From: Nocardioides kongjuensis
Lineage (GTDB): Bacteria; Actinomycetota; Actinomycetes; Propionibacteriales; Nocardioidaceae
Direction of reading: 5' to 3'
Assembly: GCF_013409625.1 (NCBI RefSeq)
Contig: NZ_JACCBF010000001.1
Location: forward strand, 1 to 64,000
Length of the DNA stretch: 64,000 nucleotides
Numbering within the stretch: the first letter of the stretch is position 1; every line of letters starts with the position of its first letter. Of the stretch, positions 36,683 to 44,957 are shown piece by piece. Made by a program: the position numbers and the translations under genes. The notes beneath the pieces are model-generated. The model was not told the origin of the DNA, ran no database searches, and worked only from the letters and a program-made list of their open reading frames with translations.

Positions 36683-38093
36683 GTCCAAGCCCGCAGGCCG
36701 CCGCGCGGCAGTCGTCCGCCGTCGGCGGGTCGACGTCCTGGTGGCCCTGGCGATCCTGCTGCCCACCGTCGTCGCCCTCGCGCTCGGGGCGATCGGCGAC
36801 GAGCAGTCGCCCGTCGCCGGGCCGCAGCCGCCGGGCACCGCCGAGCTCACCTCCGCCACCGTCGTGTGCCCGGGCGGCACCCGCGCGACGAGCTCGACGC
36901 GGGTCGGCCGCGCGCCCGGTGTCGCCGGCGGCGAGCTCGAGGTGCTCACCGCCCCGGCAGACGGTGCCGAGGCGGTCCCGGGGGCTCCGGTCACCGCCGA
37001 CACGGCGGGCTCGGCCGTCGTACCGGACAGCTCGGGTCCGGTCGTCCTCGACGGTCGCGGCGCTGCCGCCCCCGGCGTCGTCGCCGGCCGCGACGACCCG
37101 CTGGCCGTCCCCGAGTGCCGCGCCCCGGCGTACGACGAGTGGCTGGTCGGCCTCGGTGCCACCGCCCGCTACGCCACCACCCTCGAGCTGGTGAACCCCG
37201 ACGACGGCGAGGCGGTCGTCGACGTGGCGCTGTCCGACGCCGACGGTCCGGTCGAGGAGCCCGCCCTGCGGGGCATCCAGGTCCCGGCGCACGGCGTGCA
37301 CCGGATCGACCTGGCCGCCTCGGCGCCGCGTCGCGAGCTGACCGCCGCCCACGTCACCGTGACCCGGGGCCGGGTGACCCTGACCGCCCGCACCACGCGG
37401 GACCAGCTCGGCCGCGGCCGCGTCACCACCGACTTCCTCCCGACGCAGGCCGCGCCCGACACCGACAACCTGATCCTGGGCCTACCGGCGGGCGCGCGCG
37501 GCGCCTCGCTGCTCGTGGCCAACCCGGGCGACGACGAGGTCCGGGCGCGGGTCCGGCTGGTGACCGCCGAGGCGACCTTCACCCCCACCGATGCGCCGGA
37601 GGTCGCCGTCGGGCCGCACGCGATGCAGGAGGTCGACCTCGGCCCGCTGCTCTCCGGCGACAACGGCACCGGGGTGGTCGGTCTCGTCGTCGAGTCCGAG
37701 GACCCGGTCGTGGCGTCGGTGCGGCTGGTGTCGCGCAAGGACCTGGTCCTGCTCGCGCCTGCGATCGAGGTCCGCGAGCCCACGGCCGCGGTGCTGCCGA
37801 CGGGCGAGAAGACCCTCCTGCTCGGCCACGCCCTGCGCACCGGCGTCGTCCACGTCACGTCGTACGACGCCGACGGGACGGTCCTGCGTGAGGACCAGGT
37901 CGAGGTCGCTCCCGACCGGGCCGCGTCCCTGGCGCTGCCGCCGGAGGCCGTCCTCGTGGCGGTCGAGCCCCGCAACACCCGGATCGCAGGGGTCGTCTCG
38001 ATGCCGACCGGCGGCGCCCAGCCGGGCCTCGCGACGCTGCGTCTGCGGCCGGCCGAGACCCACGCCCGGATCCCGGTCGTCTCGCCCGACTGA
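36675..38093 (+). CDS. DUF5719 family protein
   Basis: A 472-aa protein with an N-terminal membrane anchor (about 20-42) and an extracellular, beta-rich body built of repeated NPxDGEAxVDV-type segments (LELVNPDDGEAVVDVAL, LLVANPGDDEVRARVRL). The family accompanies the large GT2 protein in many actinobacteria, which suggests a joint role in surface glycan assembly. The start overlaps the GT2 stop by 8 bp, so coupling is likely. Function unknown. Confidence 0.82.
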   Translation: MSESKPAGRRAAVVRRRRVDVLVALAILLPTVVALALGAIGDEQSPVAGPQPPGTAELTSATVVCPGGTRATSSTRVGRAPGVAGGELEVLTAPADGAEAVPGAPVTADTAGSAVVPDSSGPVVLDGRGAAAPGVVAGRDDPLAVPECRAPAYDEWLVGLGATARYATTLELVNPDDGEAVVDVALSDADGPVEEPALRGIQVPAHGVHRIDLAASAPRRELTAAHVTVTRGRVTLTARTTRDQLGRGRVTTDFLPTQAAPDTDNLILGLPAGARGASLLVANPGDDEVRARVRLVTAEATFTPTDAPEVAVGPHAMQEVDLGPLLSGDNGTGVVGLVVESEDPVVASVRLVSRKDLVLLAPAIEVREPTAAVLPTGEKTLLLGHALRTGVVHVTSYDADGTVLREDQVEVAPDRAASLALPPEAVLVAVEPRNTRIAGVVSMPTGGAQPGLATLRLRPAETHARIPVVSPD

Positions 38094-38119
38094 CCCCTCG
38101 CTCCCGCTGGCCCCGGGCC

Positions 38120-38581
38120 TCAGTCGTCGTCGAGGTCGGAGGGGTAGCGCGGGTCCACGTCGTGCGGCTCGATGCCGAGCAGCTCGGCGACCTGCTCGAC
38201 CACGAGCGCCAGCACGATGGCCTCGAGGTCGGCCCGGTCGGCCGCGCGGTGCTCGAGCGGACGGCGGAACACCACCAGCCGGGTCGGCGTCGTGCCCGAG
38301 CCGCGCACGAGCGAGGACAGCGGCACGCGCCCCGAGTCCCAGTCGTCGGGCAGCTGCGGTGCGTCCTCGACGGCGTACTCCACCAGGCCGAGGTGCTCGG
38401 ACCAGCGCGCGTCGATGTCGGTGACGACGTCGAGCATGATCTTGTCGAACACCTCGCGCCGGCTGCGCGGCAACGGCGGCCGGTGCCCGGTCGCGGCCAG
38501 CGGCTGCACCGCCGGACCGCGCATCCCGCGCCCGCGCCGGTCGCGGCGTCGGCGGGGGACCAGCTCATCGCGCTCCGTCAC
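38120..38581 (-). CDS. Metallopeptidase-like (DUF1025) protein lacking HExxH
   Basis: A 153-aa protein with the fold signature of the small zincin-like DUF1025 family (EVFDKIMLDVVTDID, LVEYAVEDAP, VVVFRRPLEHRA-like strand). Where active members carry HExxHH, this one reads LVVEQVAELLGIEPHDVD, so zinc-dependent activity is doubtful. The GTG at 38581 is chosen because TAGGCT lies 7 nt upstream; the basic, low-complexity N-terminus (RRRRDRRGRG) is unusual. Divergent from the DUF3499 gene, its usual neighbour. Confidence 0.8.
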   Translation of the reverse strand: MTERDELVPRRRRDRRGRGMRGPAVQPLAATGHRPPLPRSRREVFDKIMLDVVTDIDARWSEHLGLVEYAVEDAPQLPDDWDSGRVPLSSLVRGSGTTPTRLVVFRRPLEHRAADRADLEAIVLALVVEQVAELLGIEPHDVDPRYPSDLDDD

Positions 38582-38588
38582 ACCAGCG

Positions 38589-38594
38589 AGCCTA
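38589..38594 (-). promoter_or_regulatory. Leaderless -10 box of the DUF1025 gene
   Basis: On the minus strand TAGGCT ends 7 nt before the GTG at 38581. Confidence 0.5.
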
Positions 38595-38618
38595 TCCACC
38601 GCTCGACCGTGGGGGCGG

Positions 38619-38624
38619 TAGCGT
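38619..38624 (+). promoter_or_regulatory. Leaderless -10 box of the DUF3499 gene
   Basis: TAGCGT ends 7 nt before the GTG at 38632; only 50 bp separate the two divergent starts. Confidence 0.5.
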
Positions 38625-38631
38625 CTGCGCC

Positions 38632-39015
38632 GTGAGTGTGACGGCGAACGCGGGACCGCAGAGCCTGCGAACCTGCTCGCGCACGGCCTGCGGCCGGCGC
38701 GCGGTCGCCACGCTGACCTACGTGTACGCCGACTCCACCGCCGTCCTCGGCCCGCTGGCGACGTACGCCGAGCCGCACGCCTACGACCTGTGCGACGTCC
38801 ACAGCGAGCGGCTGTCGGCCCCCCGCGGCTGGGAGGTGGTCCGGCTCTCCCTCGGCACCCAGCAGCCCGGCCCCAGCAACGACGACCTGCTCGCGCTCGC
38901 CGACGCGGTCCGCGAGGCCGCCCGCCCGGTCCGGCGCGAGCCGGTCGAGGCGCCGCGTGAGCCCGGTCGCGAGGTGGCCCGCAAGGGGCACCTGAGGATG
39001 CTCACCACCGACTGA
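38632..39015 (+). CDS. DUF3499 family protein
   Basis: A 127-aa actinobacterial protein of unknown function. CSRTAC near residue 15 and LCDVHSERL near 53 give three cysteines and a histidine arranged like a small zinc site. The C-terminus is basic and disordered. It keeps the conserved order DUF1025 - DUF3499 - phosphomannomutase. Confidence 0.87.
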   Translation: MSVTANAGPQSLRTCSRTACGRRAVATLTYVYADSTAVLGPLATYAEPHAYDLCDVHSERLSAPRGWEVVRLSLGTQQPGPSNDDLLALADAVREAARPVRREPVEAPREPGREVARKGHLRMLTTD

Positions 39016-39037
39016 GTGCACCGGGCGCGACATGCCC

Positions 39038-39043
39038 TAGGGT
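39038..39043 (+). promoter_or_regulatory. Leaderless -10 box of the phosphomannomutase operon
   Basis: TAGGGT ends 6 nt before the ATG at 39050. Confidence 0.6.
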
Positions 39044-39049
39044 CTGGGC

Positions 39050-40429
39050 ATGGCCACGACCAGTCCTGACAACCTCGGCAAGGTCTTCAAGGCCTACGAC
39101 GTGCGCGGCCTCGTGGGTGAGCAGCTCGACGAGGAGCTGGCGCGCGCGACCGGTGCGGCATACGTCGAGGTGCTCGGCGTCGACGCGATGGTGATCGGCT
39201 ACGACATGCGGCCCAGCTCGCCGTCGCTCGCGGGCGCCTTCGCCGAGGGCGCCACCGCTGCCGGCGCCGACGTGACGATGATCGGCCTGGCCTCGACCGA
39301 CCAGCTGTACTTCGCGTCCGGGCACCTCGGCCTGCCCGGCGCCATGTTCACTGCGAGCCACAACCCGGCGGCCTACAACGGCATCAAGATGTGCCGTGCC
39401 CTCGCGCAGCCGGTCGGCATGGAGAGCGGCCTCGCCGAGATCCGCGACCGGGTCGCCGCCGGGGTCTCGACCGGCGGGGGACCGCAGCGGAGCATCGGGG
39501 CGATCAGCTCCCACGACGTGCTGCAGGCGTACGCCGCCCACCTGCTCACCCTCGCCCCGGTGACCGGGCGCAGGCTGAAGGTCGTCGTCGACGCCGGCAA
39601 CGGCATGGCCGGCCACACCGCGCCCGCCGTCTTCGGCCGCCTCGCCGACCAGGTCGAGATGGTGCCGCTCTACTTCGAGCTCGACGGCACCTTCCCCCAC
39701 CACGAGGCGAACCCGATCGAGCCGGACAACCTGGTCGACCTGCAGAAGGCGGTCATCGCCGAGCAGGCCGACATCGGCCTGGCCTTCGACGGCGACGCCG
39801 ACCGCTGCTTCCTCGTCGACGAGCGTGGCGAGCTGGTCTCGCCGTCCACGCTGACCGCCCTCATCGCCGCCCGCGAGCTCGCCAAGGAGCCGGGCGCCAC
39901 GGTGATCCACAACCTGATCACCTCGCGCGCCGTGCCCGAGATCGTCACCGAGCTGGGCGGCACCCCGGTCCGCACCCGCGTCGGGCACTCCTACATCAAG
40001 GCCACGATGGCCGAGACCGGGGCGATCTTCGGCGGCGAGCACAGTGGCCACTTCTACTTCCGCGACTTCTGGCGCGCCGACTCCGGCATGCTCGCCGCGC
40101 TGCACGCGATGGCGGCGCTGGCCGAGTCCAACCGGCCGCTCTCCGAGCTGCTGGCCAGCTACGCCCGCTACCCGCTCAGCGGTGAGATCAACAGCACCGT
40201 CGCCGACCAGGACGCGGTGCTCGCCGCGCTGGAGGCGTCGTACGGTGGCCGGGACGGGGTGAGCATCGACAAGCTCGACGGTCTCAGCGTCAGCCACCAG
40301 GACTGGGCGTTCAACGTGCGCGCCTCGAACACCGAGCCGCTGCTGCGGCTCAACGTCGAAGGAAAGGACGAGACCACCATGGCCCGAGTCCGGGACGAGG
40401 TCCTCGCGATCATCCGGAGTGGCAAGTGA
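39050..40429 (+). CDS. manB: Phosphomannomutase/phosphoglucomutase
   Basis: Interconverts mannose-6- and mannose-1-phosphate (possibly also the glucose forms). At 459 aa it has the four alpha-D-phosphohexomutase domains: the phosphoserine loop MFTASHNPAAYNGIKM, the metal loop AFDGDADRCFLVD, the sugar loop GGEHSGHFYF and the phosphate-binding RASNTEPLLRLN. It supplies ManC. Its stop overlaps the next gene by GTGA. Confidence 0.93.
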   Translation: MATTSPDNLGKVFKAYDVRGLVGEQLDEELARATGAAYVEVLGVDAMVIGYDMRPSSPSLAGAFAEGATAAGADVTMIGLASTDQLYFASGHLGLPGAMFTASHNPAAYNGIKMCRALAQPVGMESGLAEIRDRVAAGVSTGGGPQRSIGAISSHDVLQAYAAHLLTLAPVTGRRLKVVVDAGNGMAGHTAPAVFGRLADQVEMVPLYFELDGTFPHHEANPIEPDNLVDLQKAVIAEQADIGLAFDGDADRCFLVDERGELVSPSTLTALIAARELAKEPGATVIHNLITSRAVPEIVTELGGTPVRTRVGHSYIKATMAETGAIFGGEHSGHFYFRDFWRADSGMLAALHAMAALAESNRPLSELLASYARYPLSGEINSTVADQDAVLAALEASYGGRDGVSIDKLDGLSVSHQDWAFNVRASNTEPLLRLNVEGKDETTMARVRDEVLAIIRSGK

Positions 40430-40617
40430 GCGCCGCGCAGGGCGGGATCTCGCCCGAGCTGCTGGCGATCATCGTGTGCCCCTCCTGCAAGGGCGACCTC
40501 GCGGTGACGCCCGCGGGGGAGTCCGTCGAGCTGGTGTGCCAGGGCTGCGGCCTCGCGTACCCGGTGCGCGACGGCATCCCGGTCCTGCTGGTCGACGAGG
40601 CCCGTAAGCCGGCCTGA
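40426..40617 (+). CDS. Trm112-family small zinc protein
   Basis: A 63-aa protein with two CxxC pairs (IVCPSCKGDL and LVCQGCGLAYPV), which bind one zinc, and the family tail VRDGIPVLLVDEA. Trm112 proteins activate methyltransferases; in this operon position, between mutase and SIS genes, a partner has not been established. The GTGA overlap with manB implies coupling. Confidence 0.9.
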   Translation: MSAAQGGISPELLAIIVCPSCKGDLAVTPAGESVELVCQGCGLAYPVRDGIPVLLVDEARKPA

Positions 40618-40618
40618 C

Positions 40619-41644
40619 ATGGTCTGGTTCGACGAGTCCCGGCTGGACGACGAGGCGGCGCTCGCCACCGCCGACCTGCGGTTGCGCACGCTCGCGGAGT
40701 CCGGCGCCCGGGTGCGCCGGGAGGTCGGTGACTCCGCCGAGGCCATCGCCGAGGCGGTGGCCCGTTCGATCGAGACCCGCCCGCGTGCGGTGATCGCCGC
40801 CGGGCCCGACTCCCGCCTGCTGCGGGCCGTGCTCGAGCCGTTCTGCCCCGTGCCGTTCGTGGCCTGGCCCTCGCCGGCCCTGCCCGGCTGGGCCGGCAGC
40901 CTCGACCTCGTCGTGGTGCTCGCTCCGGAGGGAGCCGACCCCGGCACGGCGCTGGCCGTCGCCGAGGCCGCGCGCCGCGGCTGCCAGCTCGTCGTGGCCG
41001 CGCCGCGAGGGTCGATGGTCGCCGAGCACGTGACCGGCCGATGGACCACGCTGCTGCCCACGAGCACCGGCGACCAGCTCGCGACCGCCGTCGCGATGCT
41101 GTCCTTCCTCGACCGCGTGCACCTCGGGCCGAGCGCCGAGCCGGAGGCCGTGTCCGAGGCCCTCGACGCGGTTGCCATCGCCTGCTCGCCGAACCGCGAC
41201 ATCTCGATCAACCCTGCGAAGATGCTGGCCATCTCGCTCGCCGACGCCGCTCCGCTGGTCTGGGGTGGCTCCGTGCTCGCGGCCCGGGCCGCGCGCCGGA
41301 TCGCCGAGTCGATCCGCCGCACCTCCGGGCGCACCGCGCTCGCCGGCGACGCCGAGCACCTCCTCCCCGTGATCGAGGCCGCCCGCCCGCGCAACGTGTT
41401 CGCCGACCCGGTCGCCGACGGCACGGGCGATCGCCGTCCGGTGCTGGTCATGCTCGACGACGGCGTCGACGACCCGGTCGTCCGCGACCAGCGCCAGCGG
41501 CTCGAGGACGCTGCCCGCAGCAAGGACGTCCGGATCGAGCACGTCGCCTCCGAGGCGACCGGCGAGGTGGCCCGCTACGCGTCGCTGCTGCTGAGCGGGA
41601 CGTACGCCGCGGAGTACCTGCGCCTGGGCCTCGTGGACGACTGA
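40619..41644 (+). CDS. SIS-domain phosphomannose/phosphoglucose isomerase-like protein
   Basis: A 341-aa protein of the bifunctional phosphoglucose/phosphomannose isomerase-like group (two SIS sugar-phosphate folds; VIAAGPDSRLLRAVL and APLVWGGSVLAARAARRIA). The C-terminal NPAKMLAISLADAAP region fits this group, but several catalytic positions look altered, so it may be regulatory. It begins 1 bp after the Trm112 stop. The manA gene that usually follows in mycobacteria is absent here. Confidence 0.8.
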   Translation: MVWFDESRLDDEAALATADLRLRTLAESGARVRREVGDSAEAIAEAVARSIETRPRAVIAAGPDSRLLRAVLEPFCPVPFVAWPSPALPGWAGSLDLVVVLAPEGADPGTALAVAEAARRGCQLVVAAPRGSMVAEHVTGRWTTLLPTSTGDQLATAVAMLSFLDRVHLGPSAEPEAVSEALDAVAIACSPNRDISINPAKMLAISLADAAPLVWGGSVLAARAARRIAESIRRTSGRTALAGDAEHLLPVIEAARPRNVFADPVADGTGDRRPVLVMLDDGVDDPVVRDQRQRLEDAARSKDVRIEHVASEATGEVARYASLLLSGTYAAEYLRLGLVDD

Positions 41645-41689
41645 GCCGACCGGGTTTGCCGCGACCGGTTCGCCGGGTAGCAACTCAGC

Positions 41690-41725
41690 ATGCCTCACTC
41701 CACCGTGCCCAGCAGGTGCCGATGA
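41690..41725 (+). CDS. Putative 11-codon leaderless upstream ORF
   Basis: ATG CCT CAC TCC ... CGA TGA encodes 11 residues (MPHSTVPSRCR). Its stop shares bases with the next start as ATGA. A TAGCAA sequence lies 6 nt before its ATG, a weak -10 box for a leaderless transcript. Termination here would place ribosomes on the next start. Inference from position and frame only. Confidence 0.4.
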   Translation: MPHSTVPSRCR

Positions 41726-42828
41726 CCGGGTTCTTCGTCGTCCCGGGCGCGTTGCGCTCCTACGCCGACACCCTCAGCGCCGCCGCCACCAACGGTGGCA
41801 TCAACCTGGCGACCGACTTCTTCAACACCGCCCCGCCGTACGTCGACAAGTACCTCGCGGTCGACCGCACCTCGGGACTCAGCGACCTCTTCGAGGTGAT
41901 CTTGTCCTCCAACGAGACGCTGGTGACCAACGTCAAGGACACCTACTCCACGGTCGGCATGCGCATGTCGATGTCCGGGCTCGCGCTGGCCGACTCGGCC
42001 GATCTCTACGAGACGACCGACGACGAGGCCAATGCCCGGATGGACAAGCTGTGGCCCGGGGCCGGCAAGGTGCCGGAGCTCGACTCGGGGGCCGGTGGCG
42101 GCAAGGTGGCCGAGGCGGCCGGGCCGCTGAACGCCGTACCGTCCGACGACGTGCTGATCCCCGACCCGGTGCACTGGATCATGGACCAGGCCGGTTGGTT
42201 CTCCGTCGGCGACAACCTGCTCAAGATCGCCAACATCTTCGGTCTCGACCCGGCCTCGTCGCTGACCAAGCTGCTGGCCGGCGACTACGGGCTGGTCGCG
42301 CGTGCCGGCCACGCCGCGACGGCCCTCGCGGACTTCGAGCGCAACGTCGCCGAGTCGATGGCGGCGGGCCTCACCACCATGACGACCCAGTGGACCGGGC
42401 ACGCGGCCGACCAGGCCACGTCCTACTTCACCCAGTTCGTCAACGCCTTCGAGGACCACGCCTCCCAGCTCGACGAGGTCGCCTCGAAGTACGCCGAGAT
42501 CGCCCAGGCCCTCGCCCAGGTCGCCGAGCTCCTCGGCGGCCTGCTCGCCACCGCCATCGACAAGCTGTTGATCTGCCTGGCGAAGCTGGCCGCGGCCGGC
42601 TGCCTGGCGGAGATCCCCGGCGTCAACGTGATCGCGGGGATCATCGGCGCCTACTCGGTGTGGCAGGCCAAGGAGGCGGTCGCCGCCTTCCTCAAGGCGA
42701 CGAGCGTGATGGCCGACACCTGCGAGGCGGTCGTGGCGCTGGCGGTCGGCATCTCCGGGTTGTGCACCTCGGGCTCGGCCGATGCCGCCTTCCCCGCGGT
42801 GACCTACGCGAACGGAGCGCAGAAGTGA
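41722..42828 (+). CDS. ESX/EspC-WXG100-like helical protein
   Basis: A 368-aa, mostly helical protein. The N-terminal 110 residues (FFVVPGALRSYADTLSAA...) resemble EspC/WXG100-type type VII secretion substrates, and a central helix-turn-helix has a WTG turn (MTTQWTGHAADQATSYF) followed by a long helix (VASKYAEIAQALAQVAELLGG). The C-terminal part is hydrophobic (CLAKLAAAGCLAEIPGVNVIAG). Probably exported by, or structurally mimicking, an ESX system; no ESX machinery lies in this window. It is coupled to the next gene by GTGA and preceded by a mini-ORF overlapping its start. Confidence 0.7.
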   Translation: MTGFFVVPGALRSYADTLSAAATNGGINLATDFFNTAPPYVDKYLAVDRTSGLSDLFEVILSSNETLVTNVKDTYSTVGMRMSMSGLALADSADLYETTDDEANARMDKLWPGAGKVPELDSGAGGGKVAEAAGPLNAVPSDDVLIPDPVHWIMDQAGWFSVGDNLLKIANIFGLDPASSLTKLLAGDYGLVARAGHAATALADFERNVAESMAAGLTTMTTQWTGHAADQATSYFTQFVNAFEDHASQLDEVASKYAEIAQALAQVAELLGGLLATAIDKLLICLAKLAAAGCLAEIPGVNVIAGIIGAYSVWQAKEAVAAFLKATSVMADTCEAVVALAVGISGLCTSGSADAAFPAVTYANGAQK

Positions 42829-43247
42829 GCGGCTACGGTGTCCCGCCCGGGCGTCGCGACGAGCCGGAGATCCCCGACGCCCGCAGCGCTGCTGACATGA
42901 GGCGCCCCGAGATCGACTACTCGGCGATCGACGCGGTCGCCGGTGGGGATGCCCGGGCCGCCCGTGAGCTGCGCGCCAGCGTCGCCGTGATCGCCCGGCG
43001 GACCGAGGACCCCACGTTGCGCGAGCTGTGCCTGGCCGTGCTGGCCGGGCGGCAGAGCGTGCGCCGCGTGTTCGAGCACCCGGAGTTCCAGCAGATGAGC
43101 ATGGTCAGCCTCCGGCACCTCGAGGAGGGACTGGCACGGCTCGACGACGAGGATCGGGAGGACCTGCTCGCGAGGGTCGGCATCCCCACGCTGGAGCAGG
43201 ACGCCGAGTTCGACCTGATGGAGGGACGCGGGCTGCCCGAGCAGTGA
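42825..43247 (+). CDS. Small acidic partner protein of the ESX-like protein
   Basis: A 140-aa, acidic, helical protein (VSGYGVPPGRRDEPEIPDAR...) with no signal or membrane segment. No family is recognised. The GTGA overlap with the ESX-like gene suggests a stoichiometric partner such as a chaperone or immunity-type protein; this is inference from layout. Confidence 0.65.
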   Translation: MSGYGVPPGRRDEPEIPDARSAADMRRPEIDYSAIDAVAGGDARAARELRASVAVIARRTEDPTLRELCLAVLAGRQSVRRVFEHPEFQQMSMVSLRHLEEGLARLDDEDREDLLARVGIPTLEQDAEFDLMEGRGLPEQ

Positions 43248-43264
43248 CCGGGCCGGCCCCGGCC

Positions 43265-43756
43265 TCACAGGCTCGTGAACAGCCGGCGGGTGTCGTGGGG
43301 AGCAGGGGCGGCCAGGGCGGCGGCGGTGTCGATCGTGGCGCCGGCGCCGGCCGCACGGCGCCGCAGGTCGCCGACGAAGTCCTCGTGCCCGGCGAGGAAG
43401 TGGACGCGGAACGGGCGTCGGCCCCGCGCCGCGATCCACACCGTGTGTCGCGCGACGTCGGGCCGCCCGTCCTGGTGCTCCCAGCTGGCGGCGGTGACCT
43501 CGGACAGCGGCACGCGCACCGTGGTCACCCGTCCCCGCACGACCAGCTCGTCCGCCGTGAGGACGACGGCGCGACGCAGCTCGCTCCAGACCCCGATGCC
43601 CGCCAGCACCCCCAGCGCCGGCAGCACGATCATGCCGGGGACCGAGCCCGATGCGAACGACGCCGCCGCCAGCAGCGCGCTGACGATCCCGAGAGCGCCC
43701 AGCCCGAGAACCATGCGCACGCGGATGGCATCGGTGGGCCTGTAGGTGGTGTCCAC
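43265..43756 (-). CDS. PH domain-containing membrane protein
   Basis: A 163-aa protein with two adjacent membrane segments (residues about 15-50, MVLGLGALGIVSALLAAA and VPGMIVLPALGVLAGI) followed by a bacterial PH-like domain (VVLTADELVVRGRVTTVRVPLSEV). Such proteins are small envelope proteins of unclear role. The GTG at 43756 has a GGGAGA site 9 nt upstream; a longer reading from 43924 is rejected because it overlaps the divergent acyltransferase gene. Confidence 0.8.
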   Translation of the reverse strand: MDTTYRPTDAIRVRMVLGLGALGIVSALLAAASFASGSVPGMIVLPALGVLAGIGVWSELRRAVVLTADELVVRGRVTTVRVPLSEVTAASWEHQDGRPDVARHTVWIAARGRRPFRVHFLAGHEDFVGDLRRRAAGAGATIDTAAALAAPAPHDTRRLFTSL

Positions 43757-43772
43757 GCCATCAGTCTCCCAT

Positions 43773-43806
43773 CGCCCCTGCTCGCGCCGCGGCGCGAGCA
43801 GGGGCG
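43773..43806. repeat. Perfect 34-bp palindrome in a divergent promoter region
   Basis: Arms 43773-43788 and 43791-43806 (16 bp each) around GC. It lies 17 bp upstream of the PH gene start and 57 bp upstream of the acyltransferase start, so it is not a terminator for either gene. Possible operator or cruciform. Confidence 0.6.
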
Positions 43807-43862
43807 TCGCCGGGTTGTCTGACAGTTGGTGTCCGCAGAGGCGATTCGGGTACCAAGGAGTG

Positions 43863-44948
43863 ATGGCCTCAGCACCTCGGACTCGGGACCCGTGGCTCGA
43901 CAACGCGAAGATGGGCCTGGTCACGCTCGTCGTGGTCGGGCACCTGCTCGCGCTGCTGCCCTCCGACGGACCCGGCGGGCGGACGTACGACTTCGTCTAC
44001 CTGTGGCACATGCCGGCGTTCGTGTTCCTGTCCGGCTACCTGTCGCGGGGGTTCGGCTACACCCCCGCGCGGCTGTGGCAGCTGGTGACCACGCTGCTGG
44101 TGCCGTACGTCCTGTTCGAGGGTGCGCTGGCCTGGTTCCGGATCAACGTGGGGCACGAGCACCTCTCCGACCTGTGGACCGACCCGCACTTCCCGCTGTG
44201 GTACCTGCTCGCGATGGTGGCCTGGCGGCTGGTGACCCCGCTGCTCCGGCCGCTGCGGGGCGGCGTGCTGGTCGCGGTGGGCCTGAGCGTCGCCGGTGGC
44301 TTCCTCCTCACCGGGGACTGGACCCGCTGGCTGGACGCCCCGCGGATCGTCGGCTTCCTTCCGTTCTTCGTGCTCGGCCTGAAGGCCACGCCCGAGGCGC
44401 TGGAGTGGCTGCGTGGCCGGTTCGCCGCGGTGGTCGGCGTCGCGACCTTCGCGGCGCTGTGGGTCGCCGCCGGCTCGCTCGACGAGTGGGCCAGCCGCGA
44501 CTACCTCTACCAGCGGCCGTTCGCGCTGCTCGACGACCCGACCTCGACCGCGGTCCTGACCCGGCTGCTCGTGCTGCTCGCCGGTGTCGCCGGCGCGCTG
44601 GCCTGGCTGAGCGTCGTACCCCGCATCGGCGGCTGGTTCACCCGGATGGGCTCGGCGACCCTGGTCGTCTACCTGTTCCACGGCTTCCTCGTGAAGGAGC
44701 TGGAGTACCTCGGCTTCATCGAGTGGGCGCACGACCGGCCCTGGCTCGGCCTGCTCGCCGCGGTCGGCATCGGCGTCGCGGTGGCGCTCGGCCTGGCCGC
44801 ACCACCCGCGCGCCGTGTGCTCGAACGGGTCGTCGACCCCTTCGACGTCGCCCACCGGCGGGTCCGGGAGGCGGTGCAGCTCACCGGGGTCGTCCACGAG
44901 CAGGAGTGGGAGACCACGGACGCGGGCCTCGTGGCCGCGGGCCGGTAG
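43863..44948 (+). CDS. Membrane acyltransferase family 3 protein
   Basis: A 361-aa polytopic protein (about ten segments) of the acyltransferase-3 type that acetylates or acylates glycans. The N-terminal DNAKMGLVTLVVVGHLLALL and the YLWHMPAFVFLSGYLSRGF loop are characteristic; the histidine in VVVGHLL is the expected catalytic residue. An AAGGAG ribosome site is only 2 nt from the ATG, unusually close. Acceptor unknown; a wall or surface polymer is likely. Confidence 0.85.
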   Translation: MASAPRTRDPWLDNAKMGLVTLVVVGHLLALLPSDGPGGRTYDFVYLWHMPAFVFLSGYLSRGFGYTPARLWQLVTTLLVPYVLFEGALAWFRINVGHEHLSDLWTDPHFPLWYLLAMVAWRLVTPLLRPLRGGVLVAVGLSVAGGFLLTGDWTRWLDAPRIVGFLPFFVLGLKATPEALEWLRGRFAAVVGVATFAALWVAAGSLDEWASRDYLYQRPFALLDDPTSTAVLTRLLVLLAGVAGALAWLSVVPRIGGWFTRMGSATLVVYLFHGFLVKELEYLGFIEWAHDRPWLGLLAAVGIGVAVALGLAAPPARRVLERVVDPFDVAHRRVREAVQLTGVVHEQEWETTDAGLVAAGR

Positions 44949-44951
44949 CCT
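44946..44951 (+). promoter_or_regulatory. Leaderless -10 box before the DUF808 mini-ORF
   Basis: TAGCCT ends 6 nt before the ATG at 44958. The box overlaps the acyltransferase stop codon region. Confidence 0.5.
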
Positions 44952-44957
44952 TCGAGC

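Noticed and set aside
32276..37162. Minus-strand open frame of 1628 codons
   Set aside because: Only its 3-prime end (fbiA) is real. The rest is antisense to the whiB, GT2 and DUF5719 genes, with low-complexity Arg/Gly/Pro composition typical of GC-rich shadow frames.
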